64,000 nucleotides of DNA from Emydura subglobosa. Taxonomy: Eukaryota > Chordata > Testudines > Chelidae. The position numbers were made by a program, and so were the translations under genes. Below, one piece after another: positions 57,971 to 64,000 of this stretch. The stretch covers positions 1,525,434 through 1,589,433 of the forward strand of contig ML680053.1 of assembly GCA_007922225.1 (NCBI GenBank). The letters run 5' to 3'. The notes beneath the pieces were generated by a model. That model saw nothing but the letters and a program-made list of their open reading frames with translations. It made no database searches and had not been told where the DNA came from. Positions within the stretch are counted from its first letter, which is position 1. The number at the start of each line of letters is the position of its first letter.

Positions 57971-60715
57971 AGCCAGATGAGATGATTCACATGATTGGAA
58001 TGTTAAAATCAATGGTTATAAGCTCTTTTAGTAAGGATCAAAGGAGAGTGGCACTGTATGTCAGAAATTGCATTATCTATTTCTGAATCACTGGTGACTG
58101 GCAAGAAAATGATGTTGAAAACCTATGGATCAATGTATATAGATAAAGCACAAGATGGAGTATTAGTTGGTGTCTGCTGTAGACCGCCAATTCACTCGAG
58201 GGAAAAGAATGTCTGGCTCCTTATGCACCTATCTATAATGTGTAGGAAAAAAAGCTATGTGATCATGGGGTACTCCAGTTTGAGTGACATGCTAGAAGCT
58301 CATGCAGTGTGTATCAAAATATCCTTCGAATTTCTAAATATTGTAGATGACAATTTCCTAACTCAAAAAGTGTTGAATCCATATTCTATATTAGACCTCA
58401 TCTTGACAAATAAATAGAAACTGTTGACAGAACTAAAAATTAATAGTATCTCATTTACAAGTGATCATGACTTGTTTGCACATTAGAAATGTGATCAGAA
58501 TAAAGTCCAGGTGCTTTAAAAAGGCCAATTTCACAAAGCTGAAAATAATTACAAGCCAAAAAATATGGAAGGAAGAACTGAATCAGAAAAATGTGAGTGA
58601 TAATTGGGATTTGTTTAAAAATACTTTACTAGAAGCCCAAAAAGCTGTAATCAAGGAGGAAGACTATATTGATTAAAAAAAAAAAAAAGACATGTCTTAG
58701 AGGGGAAGTTGATGATAATAAATATAAATCAGAAGCTAGGAATTGTAGAAAATTGAGGGATGCAAAAGGACACGGAGAAATCTATGGCCAGCAGAGTTAA
58801 GGAAACTAAGAAGGTGGTTTTTAAGTATATTAAGAAGAGAGAGAATCCTAGCAATGGTACTTGTCCATTACCAGATGGAAATGATAAAATTATTAATAGT
58901 AATGCAGAAGAGGCAGAAGTCTTCAATAAATATTTCTGTTCTGTAATTGGGGGAAAAATGATCATATAGTCTTATATGCTGATATCTCAGGAAGATGTTA
59001 AACAGTAGCTACTAAATATGTTGTATACAGTGTAATAGTAGCCGTGTCGGTGCCAACGTATTAGAGAGACAAGGTGGATGAGATACTATCTTTCATTGAA
59101 CCAACTTCTGGTTGTGAGAGAGACAATCTTTCGAGCCACACAGAAGACGATCTCTGTGGGGTTCAAAAGCTTGTGTCCCTTACCAACAGAAGTTGGTCCA
59201 GAAAAGATATTACTTTACCTCATCTTGGCTCTCTAGTAGCTACTAAAGTTAGACATTTTAAAATCAGAAGGTCTGGATATCTTGCATCCAAGAACTTTAA
59301 AAGAGCTGGCTGAGGAGCTCACTGGATCGTTAATGTTCAATTTCAATAAATCTTGGAACACAGTAGAAAATCCAGAAAACTGTGCCAGTATTTAAAAAAG
59401 GTAAATGGAATGACCTTGGTAATGGTAGTCCTGTCAACCTGACATTGATCCCAAGATAATGGACCAGCTGATACAGGAGTTGATTAATACAGAATTAAAG
59501 GAGGGTAATATAATTAATGCCAGTCAACATGGGTTTATGGAAAATAGATCCTGTCTAACTTGATATCTTTTTTTTTTTTTTATGAGGTTACGAGTTTGGT
59601 TGAGAAAGGTAATAGTGTTGACATAATATACTTAGACTTCTGTAAGGTGTTGGACTTCGCGCTGCATGCTATTTTGATTAAAAAACTAGAAAAATATAAA
59701 GATTAAAAGCTGGCAAACTGATAGGTTTCAAAATACAATTGTAAATGGGATGTCGTCATAGAGAGGGTGCGTTTCCAGTGGGATCCTGCAGGGACTGCCT
59801 CTTGTCTTTGTACTGTTTATCATTTTTATCAATAATCTGGAAGAAAACATAAAATCATTACTGATGATGTTTGCAGATGACACAAAAGTTGGGGAAGTTG
59901 TAAATAACGAAGATGACAGTCCTGATACATAATCTGGATCTCTTGGTAAGATGGGTGCAAGCAAACAATAAGTGTTTTAATATGGCTAAATGTAAATGTA
60001 TACATTTGGGAACAAAGAATGTTGGCCATATGTACAGAATGGTGGACTCTGCGAATCTCTGAAAAAGATTTGGGGGGTTGTGGTGGATAATCAACTGGAT
60101 GTGATCTCCCATTGTGATTCTTAGGCCAAAAGAGCGAATGCGATCCTTGGGTGCAAAAACAGGGGAATTTCAAGTAGGAGCCGTAAGGTTATTTCACCTC
60201 TGTATGTGGCACTGGTGTCACCACTGCTGGAATACTGTGTCCAGGTCTAGTGCCCACAGTTCAAGAAGGATGTTGATGAATTGGAGAGAGGGTTCAGTGT
60301 GGAGCCACGAGAATGATGCGATGGATTAGAAAATCTGCTGTATAGTGACAGACTCAAGCTCAATCTCTGTTTAGATTATCAAAGAGAAGGTTGAGTGGCT
60401 TGATCGCAGTGTATAAAAAACTACATGGGGAACAAATATTTAGTAATGGGGTCTTCAGTCTAGCAGAGAAAGGCATAACATGGTCCAATGGCTGGAAGTT
60501 GAAACTAGACACATTCAGACTGGAAATCTGGTGTAAATTTTTAACAGTGAGGGTAATTAATTAACTGTTGGAACAATTTACCCAGGGTTGTGGTGGATTC
60601 TCCATCACTGGCAATTTTTAAATCAAGGTGGGATATTTTACAAAAAGAAAAAAATGGTCTAGGCGTTATTCTGGGCAAGTTGTATGGTTCCATCTGGCCT
60701 TGGAATCTATGAACC
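57971..60715 (+). mobile_element. CR1 LINE, sense, most complete copy
   Basis: From about 57971 the sequence reads HDWNVKINGYKLF, then in 58058-58417 VGVCCRPP and ILDLILTNK (endonuclease). The linker is at 58460-58980 (IWKEELNQKN, LPDGNDKII). RT follows from 59248 to about 60330, with FADD intact (MFADDTKVG near 59866-59890). The 3' UTR runs to gaatctatgaacc near 60715. Many stops and frameshifts make it inactive. A SINE-like element splits it at 59017-59234. Confidence 0.85.
59017..59234 (+). mobile_element. SINE-like element with hairpin arms inside CR1, 218 bp
   Basis: It is flanked by a 13-bp direct repeat, agtagctactaaa (59004-59016 and 59235-59247), which suits retroposition more than cut-and-paste. 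Two arms of roughly 52 bp are inverted copies (left tagagagacaaggtgg..., right ...ccaagatgaggtaa... reversed), separated by about 65 bp. A possible pol III A-box-like (tagccgtgtcgg) and B-box-like (tttcgagcc) are present, but weakly matching and far apart. Confidence 0.8.
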
Positions 60716-60729
60716 ATATCCTTCCCTAA

Positions 60730-60990
60730 AACTCATCTTGGCTGTGATGCCTTGTGTACTAAGGCTGCTGCTCATTACACTAATATTTGTTTTACTGTTT
60801 CCTTGTCCTCTCATCCCCTCTCTCCATTTATTTGTTTTGTTCACATGTTGTCTCTTGTCATAGGCTAAGGTGTTGAACTCTTTGGTGCAGAACTATCCTT
60901 TCTTTTAGTTATATGTGTGCAGCGCCTAGTACAATCGAGCCCTGATTTGAGGCCTTTAAGTGCTGCTGCAATATAAATAATAAATAATAG
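60730..60990 (+). repeat. CORE-SINE/L2-type tail
   Basis: It ends with gtgcagcgcctagtacaatc and an aataataaataata tail, like the copies at 2.3 and 49.9 kb. Confidence 0.65.
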
Positions 60991-61819
60991 ATTGCAGAGG
61001 TTATAGAACACTAATTTCCATTTAAGATTTCTACTCTCCAGTTATACTTGTGTGAAAGGAGGAGTTATAGTTTGGTAGAATTGATGACTGTACAACCTTA
61101 CCTGAAAATGTGGTGTTTGAGGTGATGGTCCTAGGTGCTCAGAAACAATGGTGATGGTGTGGCATATGAACCTGAATAGAGCAGAATGATGTGCAGAAGA
61201 CCTTCAGGAATGCTGGATTGAATTTCTGATTAAGCTGAGTTGGACTAAATGGATGACTTCCAATTTTGAGAAACCTTTCTTAGTCACTAACTTTTAAAAA
61301 ATGGAAGGAAAGGCTAGCAAGGTGGGAAACTACTCTGATTGCTGCTGTCTGCCAATCTTGAGGAGAGGAACCACCAAGCAGTGAAACTGAAAATAAGGAA
61401 GGCTGCTTTGTTTACAGCTATCCTATATGATTATTGCATCTTAAGACAAATGCATGGTGGATAGAATTGAATTTCTCCTTTTCTTTAGTGCTTTAAATAC
61501 ATGTAAAGGTGGATGTGATCCAGTACTTGTTGCTTTAGATAGACAATGGTTTGTTTTCATCTTGTAAACACAAAAATTACAAAGCATTGAACATTTTCAT
61601 TGATGTTTCTCCAACAAACTTAATGGTTTCATTTTCCTGTATTGTGCATTGCTGTAGGGTTTAAGCAGGACTCCCTTTTCCCTCTGGTTACGATGAAATT
61701 ACTGTTACTGAGCTTTAATAGTTTTACTGATTGAGTATTTAATTAAAATATTTATATTAAAAGTATTTTAAAAATTCCTTTCTGTAAGCAAACTTTGCAA
61801 TTCAACACTAATAATACTT
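60991..61819. other. No gene seen
   Basis: Nothing recognised. Confidence 0.4.
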
Positions 61820-61997
61820 CATATAACACCTTTCATCTAAATATCCAAAAATGCTTTATAAAGATGATTAGGTGGTGGTCCCATTTTTTTCAAGGGGAAG
61901 TTGAGGCAGGCAAAGGTTGTTATTTGACAAAGCTCTCATGGCAAGTCAGTGAACCAACTAAAAAGAGAGTCCAGATCTCCTGATTCCTATTCTTTTG
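61820..61997 (-). repeat. MIR-like SINE, antisense
   Basis: The text caaaaatgctttataaag, ggggaagttgaggcaggcaa and aagtcagtgaaccaact fits a worn reversed MIR. Confidence 0.55.
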
Positions 61998-64000
61998 CCC
62001 TAACCTCTGTAAAAACAGCTTCTGCAGACAGTTTCTAAATGCTGTTTAGTCAATCTCAGTTTTTTGCACAGAAAAGTAAAGAAAATAGCTGCATTCATAC
62101 CAGTCTAGTTCTTTAAAATACTTTTAGGACTATATTAGGTTATGAAGTTTTGTAACTTAATTTTATAGCACAGGTGCAAGTGAGGAAGCTAAACAAACAA
62201 CAAAAATGATACATACAGGAACTTCACAAAATGTCACAAAATAATGCACCCCCATAATGGTCATTCTATCAACACATTTTTGCCTGTTATACAATTGTTT
62301 TTTTTCATTGCAACTTCATACTAGGCTGAGCTGGGTGGAGCCACTTCTACAATAGTTGCGAGAGATTACTTCATTTGTCATATTGCCCCTTCAGTCCTTT
62401 GTCTCTGTTTTCTACTTTTGTATCACTCATAATAATAATACATTTATGCCAGGAGATGACTGAGTCCAACAACTCATTTCACATAATCGCTGGACTGTTC
62501 TTGGAATGAAACTAGTTTGTTCACTGGTAACTGGGTCCAGATTTGAACAAGTAACCTAGGAAGAAAAGGATCTGTACCAACTGCAGTTTCTTGAGAATAT
62601 CCTGATTTTTACGGAGTTTAATTATTGTCATTAATAAAACATTAATTTGAATTTTGCTAATCAGGGTTACATTTACTTAAAACAAACCTGTTTTGTTTTC
62701 TCTGTGTAGGAAGTGTAGAATATAACAATCACTGATGCACTCACAAACTAAACTAGTGGTTGTTTTTTCAGCCCTAGATAAACTAATGGAAGCAAAAATA
62801 TAGAGTATTGATTTTTTTTTCCTGGTGACTTGTTAATGCAGCAGGTACACAAGAGCACTCATGTCTGTCTGCACAGTAATCTCTAATACACTGACTTTTA
62901 AAAAGCCATTTTTGTAGTTTCAGAGACTTGATTTGTGGAGTAGATGATATCTTGTGGCATGTAATTACTCATTTTTGGGTTGTGTAAAAGGTTGGAGGAT
63001 AAATTTTGATGCATTATCTGTAACAGTAAACATCTCTCGTATTATTCGTTCAGGTTTCCCTTCATGCATTGTTTCTTTTTATTTGGTATAGAGGTTTGAG
63101 AGACCATTCTTTCATTATCTGAAAACAAAATTTATGGAACCAGATACTTGTAGTCCTGGTCCTGGCATATAACATTGCTATAAGGCAATGATTTACGTTC
63201 TGAAGGCTAACTCTTCTTTTCTCTTAGGGTCACTAAATTGTAAAACAGATTAGTGTCCATAATATGCTGCATCCTTCTTTTGTTTATAATTGTGAGGGAG
63301 GGCCAAAATACACAGTGGAACATAAGGAGCTGATTGGACTGATAAAGTAAGTAATTTTGGCAGTATATGACATAGTACAATTTAACACCAAAGTAAGAGT
63401 CAGCAAGATTAGTGTTCACTAGGGAAACTATGCTCGGGTCCTAAAATACTTTGCTATCATAGTTGTATGCCAGGTTTGTCAATACTGAAGTATTATTTTG
63501 TGTTGGACTCCTGAAGGAACAGGATCTGAGGAAGAACCTGGGGATTGACAGAATAGGAAGATAAATGTTGAGTTACGTTTCCATGAAAAGTACTTAATGT
63601 TTTATTCTTTGTATGTTATTTCTCTCTATACATTATCTCTCTTTCTCTGTTTTTTGCAGTTGGGACTTTGAAATAGGTATCTGTGGAGTCATTGATTTTT
63701 TTCCACCCCTGCATCCAACATCTTACGGGGTTTTGTTTTTTTGAGAATGTGTTTCTCATGACAGTGCATTTTGTCATGCATTTTGTCACTGTATAGGATT
63801 TCCAGGTGCCAGATGCAGAGGGTGTCCACAGCAAATATGCTTCAACAATGTGGCTGACTGGATGGGATGTGGAATGGTGCGTGTTGTGCTTCCAAAGACT
63901 CTGTGAAGACAGCAAAATGTAGAGGAAGATTGCTAGCCAGTGACTCTGTGTTGTGTTTACTGTGCATTATGATGCGAGTTCATGGTGCTTTGCACTGTGA
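61998..64000. other. No gene seen to the window end
   Basis: AT-rich with only short frames. The block 63650-63950 is less AT-rich and begins after a pyrimidine tract and AG (ttttttgcag, 63650-63659), a possible splice acceptor. It has no long plus-strand frame and may be a repeat; I do not call an exon. Confidence 0.4.

Noticed and set aside
63650..63950. Possible exon after a ttttttgcag acceptor-like sequence
   Set aside because: No plus-strand open frame with a donor follows. It could equally be a repeat. Splice-junction data would decide.
1..64000. CRISPR arrays, bacterial operons, tRNA or rRNA genes
   Set aside because: Searched by eye on both strands. No direct-repeat/spacer arrays, no cloverleaf-like sequence and no rRNA-like blocks were found. 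The genome is vertebrate.

Overview
The window is vertebrate nuclear DNA. The repeat content points to a turtle or a close reptile relative: many CR1 LINE copies with archosaur/turtle-style 3' ends, CORE-SINE (MIR-like) remnants, palindromic MITEs, hAT-like elements and a class I-like endogenous retrovirus. This taxonomic call is an inference from repeat families recognised by eye. There are no bacterial-style genes, no CRISPR and no tRNA or rRNA genes that I can support. Nearly all long open frames are either transposon remnants or accidental frames through CpG-island or minisatellite DNA.

Layout. 1-2190: AT-rich unique sequence. 2190-9905: old SINE tail, a palindromic MITE, a TATA-bearing repeat, then a broken and internally rearranged endogenous retrovirus (ERV). 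Its gag, pro, RT and RNase H read on the minus strand beside a right-hand LTR. Its integrase end and env start read on the plus strand. 9905-11945: antisense CR1 carrying a foreign insertion. 13990-14960: a CpG island, the only host-gene signal in the window. It holds about ten copies of a 20-bp ZNF143/THAP11-type motif (ACTACAnnTCCCAGCATGCC) followed by a probable untranslated first exon ending in a consensus splice donor at 14921/14922. 15030-16850: a G-rich, purine-rich minisatellite directly after that donor. 16850-64000: probably a very long first intron or intergenic DNA made of unique AT-rich sequence and transposon layers. I found no convincing coding exon there.

The downstream 47 kb is a record of nested insertion: SINE into CR1 (59.0 kb, 13-bp target duplication), hAT-like elements into older SINEs (31.6 and 49.7 kb, exact 8-bp target duplications), CR1 into CR1 in opposite orientation (41.9 kb), MITE into MITE (51.5 kb), and a GC-rich inverted-repeat element (48.0-49.1 kb). 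A 10-N assembly gap lies inside a (GT)n tract at 43.6 kb.

The most interesting functional signal is the promoter block: a homotypic array of ZNF143/THAP11-like sites next to a first exon, with a G-rich repeat just inside the transcribed region. The gene it drives cannot be named from this window.
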